Below, in pieces: positions 34,292 through 44,134 of a DNA stretch of 44,134 bases. Location: the NCBI GenBank assembly GCA_001430745.1, contig KQ481946.1:119780-163913 (forward strand), read 5' to 3'. The position numbers and the translations under genes are program-made. Numbering within the stretch: position 1 is the first letter of the stretch; every line of letters begins with the position of its first letter. The stretch comes from Auxenochlorella pyrenoidosa. Taxonomy: Eukaryota > Chlorophyta > Trebouxiophyceae > Chlorellales > Chlorellaceae. The notes under the pieces are model-generated. The model did not search any database, had not been told where the DNA came from, and saw nothing but the letters and a program-made list of their open reading frames with translations.

Positions 34292-37200
34292 ATGGCCGGC
34301 GTCCGTCCTCGGCTCCAGCACCTCCTCCTTCGAGCCCAAGCATTGGGACAGGATCCAGTAGTCACATTGGAAGCGGCGATCGATGCCTGGGAGCAGGTGG
34401 CAGTAGACGGCGGCGACAGAGGAGCGGCCACCGCCTTCGCAGCTCTGCGCAGCCTGCTCCTGACGAGATGCCCACCCGTGGCAGTACTGGCAGCCATTGC
34501 AAGGACCAGTGGGCATCCAGCGGCGCTGGGGATGCTGCTGGCAGAGCTCTTGGCTCGTGGCGTTGTGCCGGCCGGGGAGCTGCTGGCAGACGCCTCGCCA
34601 GCAGCGGGCGAAGCCAACGTGCTTGCAGCAGCAGTGGCGCAGCTGCATGCTGCAGCCACCGCCTGCACGCTGCCCTCTGCAGCAATTGCAGCAGCAGCTG
34701 GTGCCTTTGATTCGCTTGTCAAACTGCTGGTGACGGCGGGCCATCCTCGGGATGGCCACAGCGGCAGCGCGGCAGAACAGGGGCAGCAGCGGGCAGCCGA
34801 GCGGGCGCTGGCGCGCCTGCGGTGCGAGTGGTTGGGCAATAGAACCGCGGACCAAGTGCAGCTGCTACCACTGCCAGCTGGCGACGGCTGGAACGGTGCC
34901 AGCCTGCTAGCGGCCATGGTGGATTCGGCAGACAGAGAGGCCTTCCCTCGAGAGAGCGCCACCAGGCAAGGCCGACACAGCTCTCACCTCCAGCCTCTGT
35001 GGCTGTTAGGGTCAGACGCGCATGGTTGTAGCTGGGCATTGTTGCTCACTGTGCTGGTCCAGGGATGCCGCGCATTCAAGTTCCAAGTTGCGGTAGCAGT
35101 GCCAGCATGCACTGGCGCCACACACGCTGGCTGCATCCCCTCCGTGCTGGCCCACTGCAGCTGGATCGCTGCTGAGCTCAGGCACGTCCTGCAGGCAACA
35201 CCAGGCAGCAGCAGCGGCTCGGCACTCATGCAGGAGCGTGACGAGCACGGCCGGCCAGCGGCAGCAGCAGCGGCGGGTGGGGAAGAAGGCAGCACCTGGC
35301 AGGCGGCCATGGCAGCCTGTGCCGCAGCGTTGCCAACAGACACGCTGGTACAGCAGGTGCAGGCCGCTGCTTGCAAGGGCAGCCTGGCAGTGCCCCGCGC
35401 AGCTGCGCTGCTGGCGGCAGCCGCGGCGCAGCGCCCGCGCGAGCGGCCGCTGGTGGCAGACTGGCTGCGGCACCAGGCGTCAGCAGCCCTGGCTCAGCAC
35501 TCGGCATGCCTGCTCCGCAGCCTGCTGCTGCTCCAGCGGGAGCTCCTGCTGGCAATGCCGTCGGAAAGCGGCGGCGGAAAGAGCGGCGGGGCCAGCGGCG
35601 GCGGTGGCAGCAGGCGGCAGGGCCAGCAGGCACACCACGAGCTGCAGGTGCCTCCGCTGGGGCAGGCGGTCGGGTGCCCGGCCCAGCTGCGCCAGGGCCC
35701 CCAGGGGCAGCCCCAGTCCCCGGAGCAGCGCTACAGCGCCTGGCTGGCAGACACGCTGCTGAGCGGCCCAGCGGGCCCGGCAGCGGGCGCAGCGGGCAGC
35801 GATGCCTGCGGCGGCGCCCAGCAGCACCTGCAGTTCCTGGTGCAGCAGGTGCTGGTGCCGCTGTGCCCGGAGGACCCGCCAGCCTGGCTGACAGCTCAGC
35901 ACGACACGCTGAGCGCGCTGCTGGCGAAGCAGGGCGAGGCGGCGCAGCGAGGGCTGCCGACCTTGCCAGCTGGCGGGCGGCAGGCAGCTGAGGAGTATGT
36001 CCTGCTGGCGGAGCAGCGGCTGAGGGCGCTGCAGCCGCAGCAGGCTCAGCAGCAGGGGGCAGGGCCAGCGGCGGTGCCGACCCACCTGCAGAAAGGGCAG
36101 GCCATTGCCAGGCTACTCATCCAGGTGGGGTGCTCTGCTCTGGCCTCCTGCAGCCTCCTACCGGCTTGCCTGGCCCTCCCTGGCTGAGTTTGCCTCCTTG
36201 CACTGCCTCCCTGGCTGTTTGGGTCGGTGGCATCCGCTGCAGTTGCATGCCACCCCCGCCGCGTGCGTTCCCTGCAAGCCCTCTGCCTGCCAGCTGCTCC
36301 ATGGTCGCGCTCCCCTCACGTCCCTGCTGCTGGTTCTGCTGCCGTCGCGGCAGGAGTGGGCGGATGGTCGGGGGCAGCTGCTGCAGAAGACCATTCAGAC
36401 CATGCTCACCAAGGCTGCCAACGTGTTCACGCGGGGTGCGCACGGCGCCGCGCACGGCGCTGCACCCATGGGTGGAAAGGCTGCAGTGCATTCCCGTGCC
36501 TGCGCCTGCTCGCTCGCGCCGAGGAGCAGCCCCTCGCTCTGGCCCCCAACGCATGCACACGCTTGCTGCTCTCCTGTTGCTACACTGTGCCTTCAGGCGA
36601 GCTGCACAACATGCTGGCGCCTGCGCTGCTGGAGCCTACCGCCGATGTGGAGGCGTCTGAGCAGCGAGCCGCATTTATGGAGGTGTCTATCAACACCTGA
36701 GAGCAGCAGTCTTCAGGGGTGCTTTGGGCGCTGTCGGCCTCTGCCTGGCTCGGCTACTGGATGCTGGATGGGTTCATGTTGGCTTACGTAACAGTCTGGT
36801 GCACCTTATGTGATGCCATGACTGGCTTGCAGTACCCTGGACCCCCCACCTGCAGTACCTGTATGAAGAGCTGGACAGCCGCCAGGACACCCACATCAAG
36901 CAGCACTTCAGGCCAGGTCTGCCACAGGGCTGCCGCCTGCAGCCGCCAAGCGGCATGCGGCAGGTGCACGCAACAGGTGCAGGCCTTTCATGCCATGCAC
37001 TGCGCATGCACGCACGCCATTCACCGCGGCACCCACACCCCCGCCCCTGTGCCGCAGAGGCGGTGCGGATGTACCGCCGGCGCTGCCTGCAGGCCCAGCT
37101 GGAAGGCGCCTCGCTAGAGCAGCTGGCCCGACGCGCACCCCAGCTCCTGCTAGCCGACAGCGTGGGCAGCGCGGGCAGCGGCTTCAGCGGCGCCTATGGC

Positions 37201-39458
37201 AGCATCAGCGGGCACCAGCTGTTAGACAGGGTGGGGCGGCTGGTGGGCGAGCAGCTGGCGCAATGGAATCACTCCCAGGGGCCTCAGCAGGCGCAGCAGC
37301 GGCCGGGCAGCGCGCGCAGCGTGCCTGCCGCACCGGAGCGGCTGGCAGGGGTGCTGCTGGGCATGTGGACTGCGGCCTACACGGCTGGCGCGGGGGGCCC
37401 TCGTCCCGGCGGTGCCGGCAGGGAGGCCGCAGACCCCGCCGCTGCTGCCGTGGCGGCGCACCTGCTGAGCATTGTGCACTCGCAGCCGCTGCTGCATGGG
37501 CCCCTGCTCAACCGGCTTGCACAGGTGCTGCTCGGCGAGGATGACCGTGGCACCGCTGCCGGCGAGGCAGCGCAACAGCAGAGCCAGTTCACCGCAAAGG
37601 AGCGGCTGGCGGCCGCCGTCATGCTGGCAAGCACCGCGGGGGCGCTTGTGCAGCCGGCTGCGGAGCAGGGGCAGGCAGGGGCCGGCCGCCGTGCGCCGCA
37701 GGCAGCCGGCAGCTGCCTGGCGGCCCTGCGGCCCCTGTTTGTGTGGTGCATGCCGCAGGCGGGGGGCAGCCCCGCTGGCAGCTGCAGCAGCGGCGCAGGT
37801 GGCGAGCCGCTCGAGGTGCCCGGGCCCGTGTGGCTGCAGCGGCTCCTGGAGCAGCTTCCGCTCGGCAGCGCCGCCGCCATGTCGCGCGCCTCAAAAGTAG
37901 CTGCAGCGCACCTCGCCTGCCTGCCACACTTCCGGTCGCATGCCCTGCTGGCTTGCGGCGGCAGCGATGGGCACGCCGGGTTGGACGACAGCGCCGGCAT
38001 GCAGCGCCTGCTGCTCTGCTGGCGCCGCCCCGCCCAGCCGCCGGCTGGCCCTGCAGCCTACGATGGCGAGTTTGTTGGCAGCCTGGTGTTCCCCGCCTGC
38101 GCCGCCGCGCTGCGGCTGCAGCAGTGGCTGCTGCTGCGCCTCGGGGCGGCGCAGGCGCTGCTGGGGCGGCTCACGCCTGCCGAGGGCGGCGGCTGCAGGG
38201 CCGCCAAGCGGCAGCGGCTGGACGGCTGGGGGGGCCAGCAGGGCGGCGGCGCTGGTGTGGTTGAGGAGGCCGGCAGCCTTGCTGAGGCTGTGCTGCTCGA
38301 GTGCAGCGGCTCGCTCCAGACTGCGCTGGGGGCTTCGCTGGCAGCAGCTGCAGGTGGGCCGTGGGGGCTGTGCTGCGAGGGGCTCAATGGCTGGGCAGGC
38401 GGCTACATCGTTGCTCAAGGTGGCCTGAGCATGGCCTTGCACCTTGATGCCATGGCTGGACTCGAGCCTCTCCCAGCTGCTCCTCACGCCGCCACGCAGG
38501 CAAGCTCCCGCTGCAAGGCTTCCTGCGCCTGGAGGCGGCCGCAGCGGCAGCCACCAGCGGCGGCGGCGGCGACCTCCTGCCGCCAGGCGCCGCAGACCCT
38601 GCCTTCAGGCTGTGCTGCTCGCTGTACTTCGACCCACCGGCACTGGCAGATGCAGCGGCGCCTGGCTGCGGCGCACCGGCAGCCAGGCACAGCGGCACCC
38701 CGGATGCAGCGGCCCTGTCGAGTCTTGTCGAGCCTCTCGCAGCGGCGGGCGAGGTGGGCAGCGGCCCGACAGCCGGGCGGCCGCAGCCCGGCTGGAGCGG
38801 CTGCGAGGAGGAGGCTCTAGAAGTCATTCCTGACAGCGAGGACGAGGAAGCGGCCCTGGCGGCAACACCAGCGGCGGCGGTGCCACCGGAAGCAGCCCAG
38901 GGCCGGCCCGCAGAGGTCCTGGCCGCAGCCCTGGGGGGGCTGCTCGTCGAGGCTGGTAGCACGCTGGCGGCGCACGGGCAGACGCAGCAGCCGCCGGCTG
39001 CCGCTGTGCCCACCTGCCAGCGGGCGGCTGCGCACATGCTGCGCTTGCTGGCCGGCCGCGGCGGTACCGCCCCGGACCGCCTCCTGCCGGCACTGCTGGC
39101 CCAGCTTGTGCAGCAGTGCCGGGAGCATCTGGCAGCGCAAGTGCAGCCTCCACAGCCGTCGGCCTGGATGCCATCGCAGGGTGGGCAGCAGCCTGCAGCG
39201 GGGCTGAGTGACTCAGATGAGGGGCCAGCAGCAGCGGTTCGGCAGCAGGTGGCAGCGCTCGCCTGCGGGCTGCTTCTGGAGCTGCTGCCACTGCGGCCCG
39301 GGGGCGCCAGTGGCGCGTCGCTTCTCAGGCAGCAGCAGGCGTGGCTGGCAGCAGTGGCACAGGTGGTGCAGCGAGGGCTAGCTGATGGCCCGGCAGATGG
39401 CTGGCCGTCTGTTGCCAGCTTGCAGCAGGAGTTTAAGGCAGCTTTGGATGCAGCCTGA
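34292..39458 (+). CDS. Unrecognised large helical protein, probably nuclear
   Basis: Exons 34292-36124, 36354-36435, 36597-36682, 36856-36916, 37058-38353, 38500-39458; 1438 residues with consistent phases. The chain is Leu/Ala/Gln-rich in helix-turn-helix spacing without long coiled coils, which suggests an alpha-solenoid. The most conserved-looking parts are GRGQLLQKTIQTMLTKAANV, RGELHNMLAPALLEPTAD, YLYEELDSRQDTHIKQHFRP with EAVRMYRRRC, and LPLQGFLRLEAAAAA followed by FRLCCSLYFDP. A basic patch AAKRQRLDG (about residue 1069) could be a nuclear signal. LEVIPDSEDEE (about 1226) resembles a SUMO-interacting motif. I do not recognise the family. A DNA-repair or chromatin scaffold would fit these motifs but is inference. 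Bases 34966-35160 may be a retained or real GC-AG intron; its removal would give 1373 residues. Confidence 0.8.
34966..35160 (+). other. Possible 195-nt GC-AG intron inside exon 1
   Basis: The borders ACCAG|GCAAGG and ACTGCAG|CTGG share phase 2, and the length (65 codons) keeps the frame. The translation here is poor in Ala and rich in His, Cys and Trp, unlike its flanks, which suggests intron sequence. There is no internal stop, so retention would still make protein. Confidence 0.5.
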
Positions 39459-40001
39459 CATGCCTGACGAGCCCGGTCAGCATCGGCTTACCAACGTTTT
39501 GCTGCTTAGAATGAATTCTTTGATGTTACACTTCGAAAAGAACATGAAACTTAGAAAGGCTATCCTTTGCTTGAACAGGCCAGCGTGCCATATGCATGGA
39601 GGTTTGAACGGGGCAAAGAGCATGCGAGGAGAGGTGCAGTTTAGATCGTAGGCGCAGTTTAGATCAAGAAAACATGAAACATCCATGTGTGGGGATGTAC
39701 ACGGCGAAGGGTGGACGTGGGGCTGCTGGCAGCCCTGTATTATTTCCGTGACTTGCGTTGCAGCTTGGGAAGCATGCTCAGCGCTCCCTCCAGGCAAGCC
39801 GCACTTCCTGCAGCAGCAGTTGCATGGAAAGCATCCTGGCGTGATAGAATCCGTGCCGTCGCTTCTCTGCACCGCTGCAGACTCTATGCCTAATGCCACT
39901 GCCCCGCTGCGGCCAGCAAGAGGCTGCTTTCCCGAGGAGCCAGCTGTCATCCCAGCACGCAGACCTGGCGCGGCCTCGCGAGAGCAGAGGACTCGCCGCC
40001 A
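39459..40001. other. Convergent intergenic region
   Basis: 543 bp between the stops of the orphan helical gene and the PAN-domain gene. It is AT-richer than its surroundings at 39480-39680. It contains no gene; a minus TGTAA lies at 39526-39530. Confidence 0.55.
39526..39530 (-). terminator. Possible TGTAA poly(A) signal, PAN gene
   Basis: Minus-strand TGTAA about 470 nt past the PAN gene stop, in an AT-rich stretch. Weak evidence from a 5-mer. Confidence 0.3.
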
Positions 40002-40940
40002 TCACTCGCAGCCCTGCCAGGTGCACTGCTGCAGCTGACGCCTGCGCAGCTCACCTCCGCTCACGCCGCTGCTCGGCGCGCCGCCTGAGGCAGCGCTCAG
40101 GCTGGCGCCCAGCAGCGGGACCGAGTCGGGCCCTGCGCCCTGCCCTCCGCTGCTGCCTGCTGCCGCGGCTGCGCCGCCCGCTCCCTCTGCCCTCTCTGCC
40201 TGAGCTGCTGCCCCCTTTGCAGGCGGCCCCGCGGCCGCTGCGCCCCCCAGCACTGCTGCTGGGGTGCCGGTCGTGGCGGCGTGGTTGGCATGCACCGCTT
40301 CGGCCGAGATTGTGGTGCCCGGCTGGATGAGCACCCCGGACTGCGCGCCCTCCAGCGCCCGGGGCACCACGCCGGTGCTGTCCTTGAGGAAGCAGGTGCC
40401 GCCGCCCACGTGTTCGTTGAACTCAAAGGCGACGCACTTTGGGGTCTCCTGCGCAGGGGGCCGGCAAGTACTGGCGCTCGAGCGACAGGAGGGCGACAGA
40501 GCTAGAGCAGGGAGGACATTGCACTTTCGGAGTGCAGCGCCAGCGGCTGCCGAGCTCCAGAGCTGAAGGAGTGGGCCCAGTGGCGAGCCGGTACTGACGA
40601 CAGCCCAGCGCAGGCGGGCACAGTGCAGCATTCTCACAGCGCAGAGGTAGCAGCAGGTGGCGGCGGAGGCTGCAGGGATCTGCTCGTGGTAGGGGTCGGC
40701 CCCAAAGAACGAGATGTGCGGGCCGGTGAAGAGGCACTGTGGCTGCGGCGGGGTGCATGGTGACGCAGGGGTTTGGAGGTGATGGCATGGAACAGCAGTG
40801 GGCCTCCCATGATATGATTTGCAACACTGCATGCCTTTATGCTTGCTTACCTTGTCTGCTGCAGCAGCAGCATGGCGGGGCCCAACAAGAGCGAGCAGGA
40901 CCACAGTGGCTGCTGCGACCGCCGCCGCCATCTGGGACAT
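40002..40940 (-). CDS. Secreted single PAN/apple-domain protein
   Basis: Exons (minus) 40940-40851, 40742-40638, 40448-40002; phase 0 at both joins; 213 residues. The first exon encodes a signal peptide (MSQMAAAVAAATVVLLALVG, cleavage near the AAAA run). The second and third exons form a compact Cys-rich module. Cys at 33, 60, 61, 64, 70 and 84 and the string TPKCVAFEFNEHVGGGTCFL match the PAN/apple pattern, in which a helix cradled by sheet presents a protein- or sugar-binding surface. After it comes about 120 residues of Ala/Gly/Ser/Pro-rich linker and a tail RRRQLQQCTWQGCE with two more Cys. No catalytic domain is attached. It is likely extracellular or in the secretory pathway; the ligand is unknown. 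Head-to-head with the epimerase gene. Confidence 0.85.
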   Translation of the reverse strand: MSQMAAAVAAATVVLLALVGPRHAAAAADKVSKHKGMQCCKSYHGRPTAVPCHHLQTPASPCTPPQPQCLFTGPHISFFGADPYHEQIPAASAATCCYLCAVRMLHCARLRWAVVSTGSPLGPLLQLWSSAAAGAALRKCNVLPALALSPSCRSSASTCRPPAQETPKCVAFEFNEHVGGGTCFLKDSTGVVPRALEGAQSGVLIQPGTTISAEAVHANHAATTGTPAAVLGGAAAAGPPAKGAAAQAERAEGAGGAAAAAGSSGGQGAGPDSVPLLGASLSAASGGAPSSGVSGGELRRRQLQQCTWQGCE

Positions 40941-41287
40941 GTCGTCCAGGTTGCGCTGCCGTGGAGGCGAATGTTGCTCAGATGAGTACCTTAGCCTTGA
41001 AGCGAGCGCTTCGAGCACAAAGGAGCAGGGGGCGGGTCTCGGCCAACTGCCGAGAGAGGGCGTCAGAGCATCGCTCGCTGCCTGCTGACGGTTGCTTGCT
41101 TGCTTCTTGTTGCTTTCTGCTCGTGGGAAGAGCATGCTCAGGACCATGAGCAGGGCTTGCTAGGGTTCCCATGCGGTGGAAGGTGCGTCGGCATCCCGCT
41201 GCATCTCTCGCTGAGAAAGCTGCCATCGTTGTCAGCACCATTCATACACAGCTGAAAGGATCAGCAAGCTCGAACACTGCACAGATC
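40941..41287. promoter_or_regulatory. Divergent promoter region, PAN gene / epimerase
   Basis: 347 bp between divergent starts. It contains short T-rich and pyrimidine-rich stretches (41095-41120) and no gene. Confidence 0.45.
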
Positions 41288-43903
41288 ATGGTGACTGCGG
41301 TGTGCTCTTCATCGGCCCTTGTGGCCCGGCCCAGCACCGCCACCGCCAGGTGATGGTCTCACAACAATGCGATGGTGCTCTAAAGACTGCATCGCCGCGC
41401 TGGCCGATGGTGCTCACGACCCCATCCCGCCCCTCCCGCCACCCTGAGTGCAGGCGCGCTGCGGCAGCGGTGGCGCCCTTCCGCGGCGTTGCGGTGCCCC
41501 GCCCAGCCCGCGCAGCCCGTGCTGCTGTGCGTGTGCAGGCAGCTGCCGCTACAGCCAGCGTTGATGAGCTGAATGCGCAGTTCGGTGAGCCAGACAGTGC
41601 TGAAGGCGGCCCGTGCACTGCGCAAGCGCTGAAGGCGGGCCAGGCTGTCACATCTGCAGGCTGGGTTTCATTATCCGGTTGGAACAAAAACGACCTCGGC
41701 TATCCGCCTGTCATGGCAAGGTGTCCAGCCCTGCGCGGCCCGCACCTCCTCCCGCCTGCCGCAGGCAAGGCTGGCGCTGTGACTGTCAAGGAGGGCCGCG
41801 GCGGGCTGCCCACCGTGGTCCTGCAGTCCAGCTCCGGCGCCACCGCCGAGGTGAGGGCGCTGCCTTGTGCACTGCAGCCAGCTCTTGGCAGCCAGCTGCT
41901 CGGAGTGGCTGCCAAGAGCGGCGAGCCGCATGGGCCTGTCGGTGGGCATAGTTAGCTGCATGCCGCGCGGCGCGCGGGGCCAGCTGAGCAGGCGTGGTCA
42001 AGCCGGCTCCAACAGCAGGAGGCGCATGCCCCGCTGCAGATCACTCTGTTTGGCGGCTGCGTGACCTCCTGGAAGACGGCTGCGGGCAAGGAGGGTGAGC
42101 CGGGGCGCCCCCGGGGGCCGCCTGGAGGGCCCCTGCGGCGGCGCCTGCTGCTCCGCGGCATGCGCTGCCATGCAAAGCTCGCAGCCGCGCTGCGTTGCGA
42201 GGCACAGGGCTGGTGTTGCTCACTGTAACCTCATGGGGCCAGCCTTGTCCAGCAAGCTGCACGAGCGTGCCTGCGCTCGTGCTCATGCAGCAAGCGGCAC
42301 GTGGCAACGCAGCCGCCCGCAGCGCGCCCTGGGCTGGCTTTCCCTGCCGTCGCCTGCAGTATCGCACATGCTCCCTTGCCTGGCTGCCCCTGCCCCTGCC
42401 CGCAGTGCTGTACATCCGCCCAGACGCCGTGTTCGATCGCTCCAAGCCCATCTCCGGCGGCATCCCCCACTGCTTCCCCCAGTTTGGCCCGGGTGAGCGG
42501 TATGAGCTGCAGGGGGCCCCGCGCCCTGCCGCCGCACAGCACCCGGACGGGCCCCGCCCTGCCTGCCGCGTGGACGTGCCCACCGCCCGTCCTGCAGGCG
42601 AGGGCACTCTCAGGCGGGCCACCCCGACACTGTGTCGCCCCCACACGCGTGCCTGCTCGCTCTCAAGCCTGCCCTCGCGCACGGGCCCCTCGCGCAGGCG
42701 CCATCCAGCTGCACGGCTTTGCCCGCAACGTGGACTGGTCCCTGGCCGGCGCCTCGGAGGCCGGAGGCAACCCGGCAGCCACCCTGGTGCTCACCGACAG
42801 CGACTACACCCGTGCCATGTGGCCCCACGCCTTCAAGGCAAGGCAGGACTGGGTTGGTGGCGGGGGTGGGGTGGCTAAGCACCCCCCCAAGGAGCTCAGG
42901 CTGCTTTGCAAAGCAGGCAACCTCTCCACCGTCCCCCGCGCCAGGGCAGGCAGTTGGCCGTGGGCCCCACGCTGCATGCGGCGGCTGGGCGAGCTCCCCC
43001 TGGGGAGCGGCGGCCACGGCTCGCGCCATGGGCTCCCCCACACCCTCTCATTCTTGGCCCCCTGCCTGTGAATGCGCACCGCCTTGCAGGCCGAGTACAC
43101 CGTGTCCCTGGAGGGCGAGGCCCTGCACACTCGCCTCAAGGTCACCAACACTGGCGACCAGCCCTTCACCTTCACCGCCTCCCTGCACTCGTACTTTGCG
43201 GTGGGTGTGGGCCCTTGGCGGCGCCGTGGCAGGCCGCCCGTCCGCCTGCCTGCTTGCCTGCCTGCCTGCATGCATGCAGCCTGGGGCCGACATGCGGCGG
43301 CAGGTGCCGTCGACGACGCCCGCGTGGTGTGCATGCCTTGGCGTTCCTGCCTCGTGGCGTGAGGCAGTGACTCTGCCAAGCCTCAGCCTCGCCCACCGCG
43401 CCCACCTGGGAGCAGGTGGCAGACGTGGAGACGGCCAAAGTGCGCGGCCTGCAGGGCCTCGAGTACCTGGATCGGGTGGGTGGGCGGCCTGCCTCTGCAG
43501 GGGCAGTGGGGTGCTTGTGTGCATGAATTGGAGCACGCGGTGGCACGCGGGTGCGTTGCTGCAGACAGCCTGGACAAGCGCGGTTGCTGCGCCCAGGGCT
43601 GGCATGCGCTAAGCGCGACCCGCGTGCAGCGCTGCTGCTGCGGCGGCCCCCGCGTGCACGCCCCGCCGCTTTGTTCCGCCCACACGCGCGCGCGCAGGCG
43701 GCGGCGCTGATCAATTAGGCTTCAGTTTTTGAACAAGTTGGGAAATTGACCGGCTGTCTGGGTTGGCTCACCCTTGGCGCAGGTGGCGGATGCCAAGCAC
43801 CCCAGCATTCACCAGGAGCTGCGCGAGCAGGTGACCTTCCGCGGCCCCGTGGACTCGGTGTACAAGGCAGCGCCCAGCAAGGTGTCGCTGGACAACGGCG
43901 CCG
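41288..43903 (+). CDS. Glucose-6-phosphate 1-epimerase, plastid-type, 3' truncated
   Basis: Exons 41288-41349, 41454-41584, 41765-41850, 42040-42094, 42406-42492, 42698-42837, 43090-43200, 43416-43475, 43783-43903; 284 residues visible, and the gene runs off the window. The family (D-hexose-6-phosphate mutarotase, galactose-mutarotase fold) interconverts alpha and beta anomers of glucose 6-phosphate. The first ~45 residues (MVTAVCSSSALVARPSTATA, then Arg/Ala-rich to VRVQAAAA) look like a chloroplast transit peptide. Core motifs: ITLFGGCVTSWK, RSKPISGGIPHCFPQFGPG (phosphate-binding Arg and substrate loop), IQLHGFARNVDW (catalytic His), DSDYTRAMWPHAF, LKVTNTGDQPFTFTASLHSYF, and VRGLQGLEYLDR. 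The catalytic Glu expected nearer the C-terminus should lie beyond 44134. The intron after 42837 starts with GC (TTCAAG|GCAAGG). No further exon is visible in 43904-44134. Confidence 0.93.
43240..43282. repeat. CCTG/CATG tetranucleotide repeat tract
   Basis: A run of TGCC and TGCA units in the epimerase intron between exons 43200 and 43416. Confidence 0.75.
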
Positions 43904-44134
43904 GTGAGGCAGCCAGCCGCTGCCGGCTCCTCTGCCCCCCCCCCTCCTGGTCTGTCCAATAAACAGCTGTTCTGTGCGCGCAGCTGCTGCCTGCATTGCG
44001 CTGCCACGGCTGTGCCGGCTTGCGACAGCGGCCGTAAGACCTGCTCCCTGCGCTCAGAGGGTTCCTGCGATGGGTCGAACGTGGGCAGCCTACACACGCG
44101 GGCGTCGGGCGGCATGCGGCCCGCCAAGCCACCC

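Noticed and set aside
33328..34962. 544-codon minus-strand frame extending AsnRS upstream to 34962
   Set aside because: Beyond 34047 it runs antisense into the orphan gene's first exon, with no synthetase or targeting features. Only the part from 34047 is kept.

Overview
The window is nuclear DNA from a GC-rich, intron-dense eukaryote, most likely a green alga of the Chlorella type (Trebouxiophyceae). Three things point there. Nearly every gene is cut into short exons by 57-700 nt introns with GTG(A/G)G..CAG borders. Several products are plant-type proteins: ALDH22A1, a plant TIM14/PAM18 and an asparaginyl-tRNA synthetase of the plant cytosolic type. Proteins are heavily enriched in Ala, as is common in GC-rich chlorophytes. 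Gene models were assembled by hand from splice borders, phase agreement and family similarity. All complete models close with consistent phase. There are two runs of N (14606-14981 and 28775-29230).

Layout: (1) 153-2918 minus, 3'-truncated membrane-anchored Ala-rich coiled-coil protein. (2) 3960-5520 plus, cornichon/ERV14 cargo receptor. (3) 6176-7293 minus, mitochondrial import J-protein PAM18/TIM14. (4) 7957-8565 plus, twin-CX9C CMC1-like protein. (5) 9334-10163 minus, small AT-hook protein. (6) 10365-16353 plus, ALDH22A1 in 16 exons. (7) 16632-22155 plus, 1427-residue Ala/Glu/Gln-rich protein with a plastid-type N-terminus. (8) 22818-27072 minus, secreted/ER flavin amine oxidase in 14 exons. 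(9) 27532-34047 minus, asparaginyl-tRNA synthetase in 18 exons with an organelle presequence and an internal second start. (10) 34292-39458 plus, unrecognised 1438-residue helical protein. (11) 40002-40940 minus, secreted PAN/apple-domain protein. (12) 41288-43903+ plus, plastid-type glucose-6-phosphate 1-epimerase, cut by the window end.

Orientation alternates almost strictly, so most genes sit in head-to-head pairs sharing 200-1040 bp of promoter DNA and in tail-to-tail pairs with probably overlapping 3' UTRs. The clearest functional pair is PAM18/CMC1-like: both products act at the mitochondrial inner membrane/intermembrane space, and their shared 660-bp promoter holds a perfect 16-bp-arm palindrome. 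The rest are unrelated housekeeping genes (secretory traffic, aldehyde detoxification, amine oxidation, aminoacylation, hexose-phosphate anomer interconversion) plus lineage-specific proteins of unknown role.

Most notable: a 98%-identical 175-bp sequence duplicated in two introns of the same AsnRS gene; GC-AG introns in at least four genes; a coding exon consisting only of the ATG in PAM18; a probable dual-targeting start arrangement in AsnRS; loss of the covalent-FAD cysteine in the amine oxidase; and two large orphan proteins. I saw no CRISPR, tRNA, rRNA, transposase or obvious complete mobile element.
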